From Tachypleus tridentatus (lineage: Eukaryota > Arthropoda > Merostomata > Xiphosura > Limulidae): a stretch of 64,000 nucleotides of DNA. The notes below the pieces were generated by a model. The model did no database searches and was not told the origin of the DNA. It worked only from the letters and a program-made list of their open reading frames with translations. Numbering within the stretch: the stretch's first letter is position 1; each line of letters begins with the position of its first letter. The DNA lies in the NCBI RefSeq assembly GCF_004210375.1, contig NW_027467782.1:33097771-33161770 (forward strand). Reading direction: 5' to 3'. The translations under genes were made by a program, and so were the position numbers. This document shows, piece after piece, positions 10,841 to 20,167 of this stretch.

Positions 10841-12089
10841 TATGATACATACCTTTGCATTTGCCCTCAAAGTAGTTCAATCTTCTATGCTGGAGCTCTT
10901 AGAGATAGTGATGCTTTCTTGAACTTGACAGAGGATGTTATTTGGTGGCTAATGGCGCCTCTGCAGGTACCTTTCCTATCTTATGTAGCCTTCAAAACAT
11001 TGAAGACAAAACACCGGTCTTATAATTCTATTCAAGATGGGGATCACCATATATCTGTCTTTTTATTTATTTTCCTAACTTTTATTTACTTTTCCCATTT
11101 TACTGTGAAAGAATGGTCAAGCCTATACTTGGCTCTGTTTTATTTTTGTGATGTTCCTTGGGTGCCAACTAACTTGGCCATTCTTTTCAAATTAAAATAA
11201 AAGATCCTTTATTCCCAGGAACATTCCCAGTTTTAGCTACTACTGAGAAATTTCCATTACAAAATTAAGATAGTAGTTTGCACTCTGACCCCGTTCACAT
11301 GTGATTGCCACTACTTTTGACCAGACCTGAAAATTTCTGTGGTTCTACAAGTTTTTTTTCTTAACTCCCATTTATACATTTGTATTTATTGTTAATGAGT
11401 GCACATGAAGAGGAAGGCACCCTCCAGAAAAGAATATCTTCCAGGTTAGTCTGCTTCACTAAATTCTCTCATGATCTTTTACTGTAGTTCAGAATCCTAC
11501 TTAAACTCTGTTTTATCACTTACCTCATTTGTTAATGCCCAGCTTCTTACCTTCCTAGGAGCTTAAGAGCTCTACTTCTCTGGAACCGGTGTTCTGTATG
11601 ACACACACTGTTCCTCTTCAATGGGATATTTGCTCTTAGTGTTTTGGAGGAAAGTTAATTGATTTGAGTTTTATATTGTTAGAATCAAAGTGAATTGCAG
11701 ATAGTTACATACCTCTATAATATATTCTTATACACAACTGGGAGAAATTCATCATAAATAGCATCTCATTCACTGTTGTGTCTGTCATATCCCAGATGGA
11801 CCTATAAGTCCTGGCATTAAACAAGGTCTTACTAGCATGGATGTAGCAGTTGTAATGTGGTTGACATTTGTTACATATTATTTTTTACTTTCATTCTTAG
11901 AACCACAACAGCAAACAGTTAAGTCTTCTTTATGTTGGGAAAGCAGGACTTTTTTATGTTTTCTTAGTGTCTGCACAATAAGTCATGGAAGGTAAGAACA
12001 TTGGAGAACTTTTAATAAGTTGATGCATGCTTTTCATTAAGGATATTTGTAACTCAACTGTCACATGGTTGTTGACAGCTTGAGATCAA
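10841..12089. other. Unclassified DNA with one long hydrophobic frame
   Basis: The frame 10760-11200 (146 codons) stays open and is mostly hydrophobic (for example FLFIFLTFIYFSHFT). It lacks a start context, splice sites or a family motif that I know. It is interrupted at its 5-prime part in copy 2 (shortened frame 58874-59155). Probably non-coding. The rest shows no motif; it may be the lost 5-prime part of the LINE that follows, but no endonuclease motif could be read. Confidence 0.35.
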
Positions 12090-12189
12090 CTCTTTGAAAC
12101 TGATTTGAGTTTTAGAAATGTGCTTAGTGGGTAAGATGCCAAAGCCAAAGGGAATCTTGAATTAAGTTCATGACTAGCATATCTTCTAC

Positions 12190-13530
12190 CACCAGTTCTA
12201 AAGTCATATATGACAAGGTTCAGAAGGTCAATGGGCAGTATAATTCCATCCCCCTCTCGATCTTGCTCCCTGATGGTCAGGAAGTAGCTGATACCTGGAG
12301 CATTGCTGATACTCTAGGTGAAAACTTTTGTTGGGAATCTAGCACTTCTGCTTCTTCCTCCACCTTTTAGCCATCAAGACTCAGGAAGAGCAAACACTTC
12401 TGTCCTTTTGAGCTGAATATCTCTATGATTCTAATCATCCCTTTACACTGGTGAAACTCAAACTGGCCCTTCATCAGTCTGGAAGTACATCAGTTGGACC
12501 TGATGATGTACACTATGAAATGCTGCACCATCTATCTCCTGCTTCTCTTACTATTCTTCTGATTGTTTTGACCAGGTCTGGCAGGAGAATGTTTTTCCTG
12601 ATGCCTGGTACCAGGCAACTGTCCTACCTTTTTCTTAGCCTGGGAATGATCCCAAGATTCCTTCAAACTACTATCTAGTGAGCTGTCTCTGTAAAACCTC
12701 AGAAAGGATGGTTAATGCTTGTCTAGTTTGGTTCTTGAATGACACAACCTCCTCTCTCCCACCCATTGTGGGTTTCGATGACAGCACTCCACCATGGACC
12801 ACCTGATTCGACTTGAAACGTCAGTCAGAAAAGCCTTTCTCAAACATCTTGTATCAATATTCTTTGACATTGAGAAGGCTTATAATACAACATGGAGATA
12901 TGGCATTTTGTGAGACAGCATAGATATGGGTTACGTGGCCATTTGCCCACATTTATTAAAAATTTGTTAATGGTCAGGCAATTCCAAGTTCATGTGGGTT
13001 CAACACTTTACCATTTTTTCTGTAGAAACTTGGAGTCTCTTGGGGCTGTGTTCTGAATGTCACACTTTTCAGTATAAAAATTAATGCCATCACTGAACAA
13101 CTCCCTCTCACTGTTGCAAACACGCTCTATATCGACGACTTTCACATCTCATGCCAGTCATTGAACATGAGGTATATTGAGCGGCAGCTACAAACTGCTC
13201 TCAATTGTTTACTGAAGTGGATCACAGCAAAGGGCTTTACCTTCTCTCTCACTAAAACAGTTTGCATGCAATTCTGTCACCAATGGGGTATTCGTCCTGA
13301 TCCTGAACTCCATAGCGGTGAAGTTGTGCTGCCTGAGGTCTTTGAGACTAAGTTCTTGGGGCTTATCTTTGACCGTAAGCTGACCTTTATACCACAAATC
13401 AAGCAGCTACAGGTCAAATGTACAAGAGCACTGAACATCCTCCTTGTCCTCTCTTCCATCACTTGTGGAGTGGATCGATGTTCTATGCTAAAGATATATC
13501 GTGCTCTTATTTGACCGACACTGGACTATG
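12190..13530 (+). pseudogene. LINE reverse transcriptase remnant
   Basis: Conserved RT stretches read across three frames: STSVGPDDVHYEMLHHLSPA, WQENVFPDAWYQATVLP (frame after one base gain in copy 2), NYYLLSCLCKTSERMVN, FFDIEKAYNTTWRYGI with the first catalytic aspartate, and LYIDDF at about 13126-13143 with the YxDD pair intact. The thumb-like frame 13161-13514 follows (LKWITAKGFTFSLTKT, FLGLIFDRKLTFIPQI). Stops and frameshifts are at roughly 12370, 12410, 12640, 12910 and 13060. The catalytic acids survive although the frame does not, consistent with neutral decay. Confidence 0.88.
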
Positions 13531-13783
13531 GTTTGCTTGTTTTTGAATTTCGTGCAAAGCTACTCGAGGGCTACCTGTGCTAGCTGTCCCTAATTTAGCA
13601 GTGTAAGACTAGAGGGAAGGCAGCTAGTCATCACCATCCACTGCCAACTCATGGGCTCCTCTTTTACCCACAAATAGTGTGATTGAATGTCACATTATAA
13701 TGCCCCCATGGCTGAAAGGGTGAGCATGTTTGATGTGATGGGAATTCGAATCTTAACACACTTGGATTATGCTCGGCCACCTC
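13531..13783 (-). mobile_element. tRNA-derived SINE inside the LINE
   Basis: Complement of the main SINE family: 3-prime tail first (GAATTTCGTGCAAAGC), the conserved core (TTAGCAGTGTAAGACTAGAG, GGCAGCTAGTCATCACC) and a decayed tRNA-like head. It is flanked by the 7-bp direct repeat GACTATG (13524-13530 and 13784-13790), which looks like the target-site duplication. The host LINE reading (LDYG../..LDYESLVYGSARP) is split at this point. The same insertion is in copy 2 (61489-61739). Confidence 0.9.
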
Positions 13784-14230
13784 GACTATGAATCACTGGT
13801 CTATGGCTCTGCCAGACCATTGGCCTTAAAGATGCTGGACACTATTCATCATTAAGGACTTCAGCTCTGCACTGGGGGTTTCTGTACTTCCCCAGTTCAG
13901 AGCTTATACATAGTCTCATGAACCTTTTTGCACCTCTGCCATTTACAACTGTCTTTACTATATGCTTTGAAACTTTGTTCCTAACCAAAGCATCCCATCT
14001 AGGGTTGTGTTTTCTTTCCTCGTTGGCTCATGCTTTTTCAGACCAGACGGAATGCCATTGCTCCTTTTAGCCTTCATATCCAGTCATAGTTGGATGAATT
14101 GGGTATGTCCTTGGATAACATTGCTGTATCCACTGGTCAGCCCATCCCACCATGGTTTATTACCATCCCCAATTGTGAATTATCTTAAAGCTATCTGAGA
14201 AAAGTAGACACTCCTGATTGGAAATACTGT

Positions 14231-14512
14231 TTGTTATTTGCTGAACATCTTTTGAACCATCTTTCCATTCCTGTTTATACAGATGGTTCAAAATCAGGTG
14301 ACTGTGTGGACTCTACCATGGTTGCACGTAGAATCCCCTCTACAGCTTCTGTGTTTACTACTGAACTGTATGCCATCTCTCTTGCCCTGGATCACATAGA
14401 AGCTAAGCAGTACTCAAACTGCATGATTTATACTGACTCGCTTAGTTCTCTGCTGGCCCTAGAATCGCTTCACATTGGTTCACACCCTGTTGTCACCAAT
14501 ATTCACAACTGA
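14231..14512 (+). pseudogene. LINE RNase H domain remnant
   Basis: The 93-codon frame contains VYTDGSKSGDCV (first catalytic Asp in the TDGS motif), TASVFTTELYAISLALDHIE (catalytic Glu in the ELYAI motif) and MIYTDSLSSLLAL (second Asp in YTDS). One frame over, FWILGHIGIHGS and LADTAAK follow, supplying the C-terminal H and D motifs after a TAG. So all catalytic residues can be seen but the reading is broken after the third motif. It would cleave the RNA strand during target-primed reverse transcription. Confidence 0.9.
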
Positions 14513-15589
14513 CTGGCCCATTTCTCTTTATCATCTACTTCTATTCAGTTTTTCTGGATACTGGGCCATATTGGTATTCATGGGAGCTAGCTTGCCGACA
14601 CTGCAGCTAAGTCTATCTGCTCTGGCACTATCACCGCTGTGCCTGTCTGATACATGGACTATGGTCCTGTATTCAAGGCTTGGCTCTGTGCCATCTCGCA
14701 GTCAATTTGGAGTGAGCAATGCAAAAACATGCTTTTCCAAATACAACCCTGTATTAGACTTTGGCTGTCCTTGTTACCGTAAGGATCGGAAGGAGGAAGT
14801 TGTTCTAACTAGACTATGCATTGGTCACAGTTTTTTAACTCATTGTTTTCATTTATCTGGAACTGATACACCATTATGTTGTCTGTGTGATACTCAGGTC
14901 ACTGTATACCACATTTTACTTTCTTGCCATCGTTATGACTATCAACGATGGTGCCATTTTCACCATATTCTGTCCTAAGGTTTGTCCATAATGTTAGACA
15001 GTGTTATTGGTGATGGTGACATTGTCCACCTTGGAAATGTTTTTAGTTTTTTTAAAGGCCATCAGTCTTTCTAATGCCATTTAAGTTTTTTTAGACCTTC
15101 TTTGATGAGAATCCCTTTGGAGAATCACAGTCTATCTAGTTTGATTTGAAATTAGAAAATGACTGTAAAGTCAAGTAACTCAAATAGGACTGGAAAGGTC
15201 CACTTAGGTGACTAACGCTGCTGTTTGAACTACCTGTTAGTCATCCTGGCAAGTTACTATTAAAATTTTGCTACACTTCCTTTAAAACTTTAATTACTTT
15301 ACTTTTTGAAAATAGCTATAACATCAAATAACTTGGAACCAAGACTGGAAAGGCCAGCTACAGGTGACTGATGATGGTTTTCGTACTTATCTCTTTTAAT
15401 CTTCCTAGCGAGTTATGATAATTACAGTTATGCTGCAGAAAGTCCTCTACAACTTGTATTACTGTAGTTTTGTTTCAATGCTTTAGACTAGATGTAAACA
15501 TTGGTTTATGGTTTTTTTTACTTTGTTTTTTTTTTACCTTAATTTTCTTTTATAAATTTTTTTATTTTACTTTAATTTTATCTTTTTAC

Positions 15590-15657
15590 TGGATGTTTAG
15601 CACAGATAGCCCAGCTGCTTTGTGCCATAAAACACCAAATCAACCAACCAACCAACT
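15590..15657 (+). other. LINE 3-prime tail resembling the SINE tail
   Basis: AGCACAGATAGCCC (15599-15612) and GCTTTGTGC (15617-15625) occur with the same order and spacing as in the SINE 3-prime tail (for example 37139-37170, 52610-52642). The tail is followed by CCATAAAACACC and short CAAC repeats. In tRNA-derived SINEs with a partner LINE, a shared tail is what the LINE enzyme recognises. Confidence 0.7.
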
Positions 15658-16404
15658 AAGGAAGATAATTACTACCTTCAGTGTAACCTAGAAAAATAAT
15701 TTTTTTCTTTACCTCCCACATTTGAGATTGTTTATAAGTAGAACTGGTTTATTTTTCTTTATTCAGAATAGTATGTAGTTATTCATTCAAACAAGTCAGA
15801 AACCTTCCAAGAACTTCTGTTATAATTTGTTTCCAATGTGTTCATGAAGAAAACATTTGTTTTTAAAGTAGCTATATGTCTTAAGCTAGTTGCATAATTG
15901 TTAAACTGATCAAACGTAGGAACAAAACAAAGTAAAATTAGTTCTAAGTATTCTGAAAGTGTTTGATACCAAACCATAAAGAAATTCAGAATTAAATTTG
16001 AATTTTGAAAGTGTGTTTCGGGCTAACACACAGGTTTTATTTTGGACTTTTTTCAGGCAATAAAATGTTTACATTTACAGAAAGTAAACTACAATAATTT
16101 TTTATTTTATAACTTTTTTTTGCTTGTCTACTAGCTAGTTGTAGGTTTCAAATAAATTAACTATTGCAAACTTTAGATCTGAGAGTTTATATATAAAGGA
16201 AAAGAGTATGACAAAAAAGAAAAATAAACTTTACAGATTCTTTATTTTGAATTATTTTTATAAGATATTGGCACAATGGCTTATGAAAAGAAAATACTTT
16301 ATCACTAGTACAGTTTTTAAAGTTAAGGTTTATCATTTACATTTCATTTCACTTAACCATTTCTGTGAGTCTTTAAATGTATGTGAACTAGTTGATTCTT
16401 TCAG
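15658..16404. other. AT-rich intron, end of duplicated block
   Basis: No gene or named repeat. Copy 2 follows this sequence to the window edge (63608-64000 corresponds to 15658-16050). The frame at 15783-15977 on the minus strand is preserved in both copies only because they are recent duplicates. A polypyrimidine/acceptor tract GTTGATTCTTTCAG ends the interval. Confidence 0.5.
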
Positions 16405-16584
16405 ATTTTAGATAGGTATGGTTTGTATCAACTTACAACTGAAAAACTTGGAGTTGCAATTGTTGACACATTTACTTACCTGATGAGCTACCTTAAAAGG
16501 AGAAACTTTTCTGTTCCCAAGAAGTTGATTGAATCTCTGAGTGAAGTTCTATTAAATCATTGTGGAAAAATGGTGAACTCACAG
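16405..16584 (+). CDS. Exon of ATR-like checkpoint kinase gene (helical repeats)
   Basis: Exactly 60 codons between TTGATTCTTTCAG and CAG|GTAAGA, with no stop: ILDRYGLYQLTTEKLGVAIV, then TYLMSYLKRRNF, then SVPKKLIESLSEVLLNHCGK. Phase 0 in and out, consistent with the exons on either side. It forms two or three amphipathic helices of HEAT type. The pattern L..(D/E).L..A(L/I).....Y(L/F)..(F/Y) and a later V.K...........LL line up, from memory, with the region around residues 340-400 of vertebrate ATR with the same overall length. The gene was not confirmed by search. Confidence 0.75.
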
Positions 16585-16859
16585 GTAAGATAAACTGTAG
16601 AGTTGAAAGGGTTTTTAAAATATGAAACTTGTATGTATGTATTGGATAAAGGTGTTTTGTAGAACTGTAGTGTATTTTTGCATTATAAATTAGACTAGCT
16701 AACAAAGTTTTATATGTCTATTACACTTTGAGAAAATGAATAGATAAGTATGTGTATACTCATATCATGTTTTTGTTATTTACATTCATATTTTATACTG
16801 CTGCACATTATTCTTTTATCTGGAGCTTTTGTAAAATCTTTCATAATGGACCATTAGTT

Positions 16860-17090
16860 TGGTGCAGCCAAGTGATTAATGTGCTCAAACTGTGAATCTA
16901 AGATTTTATTATCTGTGTTTCATTACTGCAAATGTGTGTTCTGTGGGGCTTGTGGGTGCAATAAGTGTAACTATCAAATCTCACTGGCTGTTCCTTAGCT
17001 ACCTTCCTTTTAGTCTTATACTTCAGAATTGGAGACAGCTATGCGTGTAAAGCCCTTGGATAGTTTTCCACAAAATTCATAAACAAATCA
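16860..17090 (+). mobile_element. Old, diverged tRNA-derived SINE
   Basis: The order of landmarks matches the main SINE family at low identity: a head like GGTGCAGCCAAGTGATTAAT, then TTAGCTACCTTCCTTTTAGT, TTATACTTCAGAATTGGAGA and the tail CAAAATTCATAAACAAATCA. It is the most decayed copy here and sits in the intron after the exon ending at 16584. Confidence 0.6.
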
Positions 17091-17119
17091 AAAATGAAAG
17101 ACCAGCATTTTAAAAGTCT

Positions 17120-18570
17120 TTGGTTAACTAATCTTCTCACCCAAGGTATCGTTTAGTGTCTTACATTTAAACTTTTATTAAACTATTTTTTCTTTTATGT
17201 TATATTATTTAGAAAAGCTTAAAATTTTAGCTAATGATTCATATCTTTATAAGTTTTAATTCTACGAGGTCATATTTTAAAAAACTTCCTGAATTTCTCT
17301 TAGTATAACACATGACATATTTACTTTAGGTATCTTGTCTTCCCTATTTTATTCACCACCCTTTCAAAAAGTACAAAATTAAACTTAAATTACTCAGAAT
17401 AAAATTGTCATTGCTCAGACAAACCATAATTTTTATAGCCTTCAATTTTGTTTGGCTACAAAGCTATAAATAAAAAATCAGACCCCATTCCTGCCACATC
17501 AAGCTGTCATATCCTTTCTTTCAGGTTTTGGTGATTATTCTCTCTTAGATTTATTTATATATTATTTATAACCAACAGAAAGTCAAGGTTTTGATCTATC
17601 AAATGATGTATTGTATAATGTTGTATTCTGAAAAAATAAACATTAGTTTTACTCAGAGAACAACCTTCTTTCTCATGGGAAATTTAATGGCTAGCTTGGA
17701 CAGATTTGCAACAGCTTTTGTTGCATAGGTAGAAAGGTAGAAAAATTGAGTGTTAGGAGAAATTATCTGCTTTTTACATATTATCAGTATATGTTCTTTG
17801 GTCCGTTATTTAATTAAATGAAAATTATTTAATGCATTACTACCATTAGTGTAAAAACAGTAGTATAAAGTGTTCTCAACAATCTACAGCAAGAAAAAAG
17901 AAGATAAAGTACATTATTTCATATTTGTCTTGTTTCTTCTTTATTTATTATTATTAAAAGTAATCAAAATGTAAAAATGTGGATCTCTTTTTAGATTAGT
18001 TAAGAATAGATTATGTAAAGAAAATAATAATAATATAATAAAAATGTTTCATAAGCCACACGTGCAAGTATCTTGTAGTTAATGTGATTCATTACTGTAA
18101 CGTGAGCTGTATGTGCCTTGAGTGACACAGATAATAGTTAGACAGGATTCAAAGAGCATATAAAAAAATAAATTTTTAATTACAAATAGATGTACACTGT
18201 TAGGACCTTAAAACTACTTAGGGTAAATGAATGTAGTTTTGTGTTACAATTTAGAGTCATTCCGAAAATCAGAAAAGGGTAGTTTAGATTGATTTTGTTT
18301 TGGTGGTTATGAGGTTGGTTAGATTTATGAGGTTGGTTAATATAATTTGATTTTGTTTTGGTGGTTATGAGGTTGGTTAATATAAACATGGACAAATCTT
18401 TATTTTATTTTACTAAAACTACTTCACTAAAAAAATATTATTTATGATGTTAACTGAAAGTGTGCAAAATTTTGTAAATATGTACACTATTGAAAATTGG
18501 AAGTATTTAAAGCTATAAAGACCTTGAATGGGTACAAAGAGGTCATGTGGTTGTTCCAATTGACTGAGCT
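17120..18570. repeat. Unclassified interspersed repeat, copy 2
   Basis: Collinear partner of 2600-4140 (see shared landmarks there), for example TATCAAATGATGTATT at 17600-17615 and GGGTAAATGAATGTAGTTTT at 18220. A local duplication of TGATTTTGTTTTGGTGG and GTTATGAGGTTGGTTA occurs at 18291-18380. No coding potential was seen. It lies inside the same ATR-like gene as copy 1. Confidence 0.7.
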
Positions 18571-18772
18571 TAATTGTGTGCATATGTACTGTGGTTTAAA
18601 GATAAGGTTACATTAATATCAAATTTTTTTCTGTTACTTGGGTTTCTTGATTTCAAATATTGCACAGTGTTCTTTCTAAAAAATATAATTTAAGCTTCTG
18701 TGATTTATTTTTCTTTCAATTTACATATTCTTAATTATTATTGTAATTAAATATGTGTGTGTTTATATATAG

Positions 18773-18939
18773 TGTGTCAAGACTGCATTATTATATATAC
18801 AAAGAGAAGAGCTCAAGCAGTTGTCTGCCTATAATCCCACAATTCAAGGAAAACCTGTTCAACATCAAGCATCTACAAGTAGGTTATCCACCAAAAGAAA
18901 GAGAGCTAGCGATGACATTAAAGGAGAAGAACCTTTGAA
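18773..18939 (+). CDS. Exon of ATR-like checkpoint kinase gene (basic linker)
   Basis: 167 bases after TTTATATATAG and before a donor AA|GTGAGT. Open for 55 codons plus two bases: CVKTALLYIQREELKQLS, a polar stretch, then STSRLSTKRKRASDDIKGEE. Phase 0 in, phase 2 out. The helix followed by a basic K-R-K-R/S cluster about 40 residues after the exon start matches, from memory, the SPKRRRLSS-type linker of ATR at the same distance. The basic cluster could be a nuclear localisation signal. The next exon (needing phase 2) was not found before the gap. A Tc1 element starts 31 bp after the donor. Confidence 0.72.
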
Positions 18940-18970
18940 GTGAGTTGTGATTTTCTATATTTGTTATACA

Positions 18971-20167
18971 CACTACATGGCCAAAAGTATGCGGACACCC
19001 TTCATATTAGTGGGTTTGGCTATTTCAGCCACACCCGTTGCTAACAGGTGCATAAAGTCAAGCATGCAGCCATGCAATCTCCATAGACAAACATTGGCAG
19101 TAGAATGGGTTGTATTGAAGAGCTCAGTGTCTTTCAACATGGCACTGTCATAGGATATTACTTTTCGAACAAGTGAGTTCGTCAAATTTCTGCCCTGCTA
19201 GAGCTGCCCTGGTCAACTGTAAGTGCTCTTATTGTGAAGCGAAAACGTCTAGAAGAAAAAAACACTGTAGTCATGAAGAGGTAGGCCATAGAAGCTCACA
19301 GAATGGGACCGCCAAGTGGTGAAGCGCATAATAAACATCGTCTTTTCTCGGTTGCAACACTCACTACTGAGTTCCAAACTGCCTGTGTAAGCAATGCAAG
19401 CACAAGAACTGTTCATTGGGAACTTCATGAAATGGGTTTCCATGGTCGAGCAGCCACATGCAAGCGTAAGGTCACCATGAGCAATGCCAAGCATTGGCTG
19501 GAGTGGTGTAAAGTTACCACCATTGGATTCTGGATCAGTAGAAACACGTTTTCTGGAGTAATGAATCTTGCTTCACTATCTGGCAGTCTGATGAACGAAT
19601 CTGGGTTTGGCAGATGCCAGGAAAACAATGCCCGCCTGAATGCATAAAGTTTGTGGAGGAGGAATAATGGTCTGGGGCTGTTTTTCATGGTTTAAACTAG
19701 GCTCTTTAGTTCCAGTGAAAGGAAGTCTTAATGCTACAGCATACAATGACATTCTAGAGTTGTGTGCTTCCAAAATTTTTGCAACAGTTTGGGGAAGGCC
19801 CCTTTTTTCCAACATTACAATGCCTCCCATGCTCAAAGCAAGGTCCATAAAGACATGGTTTGCTGAGGTCGATGTTGAAGAAATTGACTGGCCTGCACAG
19901 AGCCATGACATCAACCCTGCTGAACAACTTTGGGATGAATTGGAATGCTGACTGCAAGCCAGGCCTTCTTGCCCAACCTTGCTAATGCTCTTGTGACTGA
20001 ATAGGAGTGAATTCCCACAGCCATCTTTCAAAATCTAGGGAAAACCCTTCCTGTGGAGGCTGCTATAGCAGCAAAGGCAGTATCAACTCCATATTAATGC
20101 CCATGTTTCTGGAATGAAATGTTCAACAAGCACATATGGGTATTCACCTACTTTTGGCCATGTGGTG
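18971..20167 (+). mobile_element. Nearly complete Tc1 transposon
   Basis: Terminal inverted repeats CACTACATGGCCAAAAGTA (left) and the complement of TACTTTTGGCCATGTGGTG (right) differ at one base. The right end is followed by TA, the expected target. The total length of about 1.2 kb is normal for a Tc1 unit with short inverted repeats. The single transposase gene is broken (next entry), so the copy can move only if an active relative supplies enzyme in trans. Confidence 0.93.
19105..20097 (+). pseudogene. Tc1 transposase pseudogene
   Basis: Reads from MGCIEELSVFQHGTVIG to a C-terminus AAIAAKAVSTPY, about 330 codons, the usual size. The N-terminal paired-like HTH (VRQISALLELPWSTVS) has an in-frame TGA before it and a TAG after it (MKR-stop-AIEAHRMGPPSG). 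In the DDE core the first acid motif reads WSNESCFTIWQSDERIW, so Asp is replaced by Asn. A frameshift follows near 19650; after it [20 protein letters not shown] is intact. The second acid motif reads [12 protein letters not shown], with Tyr in place of Asp. The last motif [14 protein letters not shown] keeps its acid. Two catalytic residues lost plus stops: inactive. Confidence 0.93.

Larger units (their letters stand above)
12090..15657 (+). mobile_element. Degenerate LINE (Jockey/I group) with RT and RNase H
   Basis: The order reads as pre-RT linker (SSKVIYDKVQKVNGQY, from about 12190), RT, RNase H, a Cys/His-rich C-terminus (LCDTQVTVYHILLSCHRYD, near 14890-14945), a 3-prime UTR, and a tail of (CAAC)n-like repeats at 15640-15657. 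Multiple stops and frameshifts make it dead. The 5-prime end (ORF1, endonuclease) is missing. An RNase H after RT places it in the I/R1/LOA-like group rather than CR1. A SINE interrupts it at 13531-13783. Its tail at 15599-15625 resembles the tail of the dominant SINE in this window. Confidence 0.88.
6899..16050 (+). repeat. Large duplicated block, copy 1
   Basis: This block is the direct-orientation partner of 56099-64000. Identity starts abruptly at ATATGCATTTTG (flanks on the left are unrelated) and continues to the window end in copy 2. By eye the copies are about 98-99% identical, with scattered substitutions and 1-4 base indels. Two larger differences exist: 7458-8377 is absent from copy 2, and a 113-bp unit present four times at 10330-10768 is present once in copy 2. 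All mobile elements inside are shared, so they pre-date the duplication or haplotype split. Confidence 0.97.

Noticed and set aside
10760..11200. 146-codon hydrophobic protein gene
   Set aside because: No family motif, start context or splice signals; preservation in copy 2 reflects recent duplication, and the 5-prime part is already altered there.
13209..13462. Minus-strand frames over the LINE thumb region
   Set aside because: Shadows of the plus-strand RT reading, which has clear motif support.
19249..20031. Minus-strand frames (81-151 codons) across the Tc1 element
   Set aside because: Antisense of the recognisable transposase; no independent motif.
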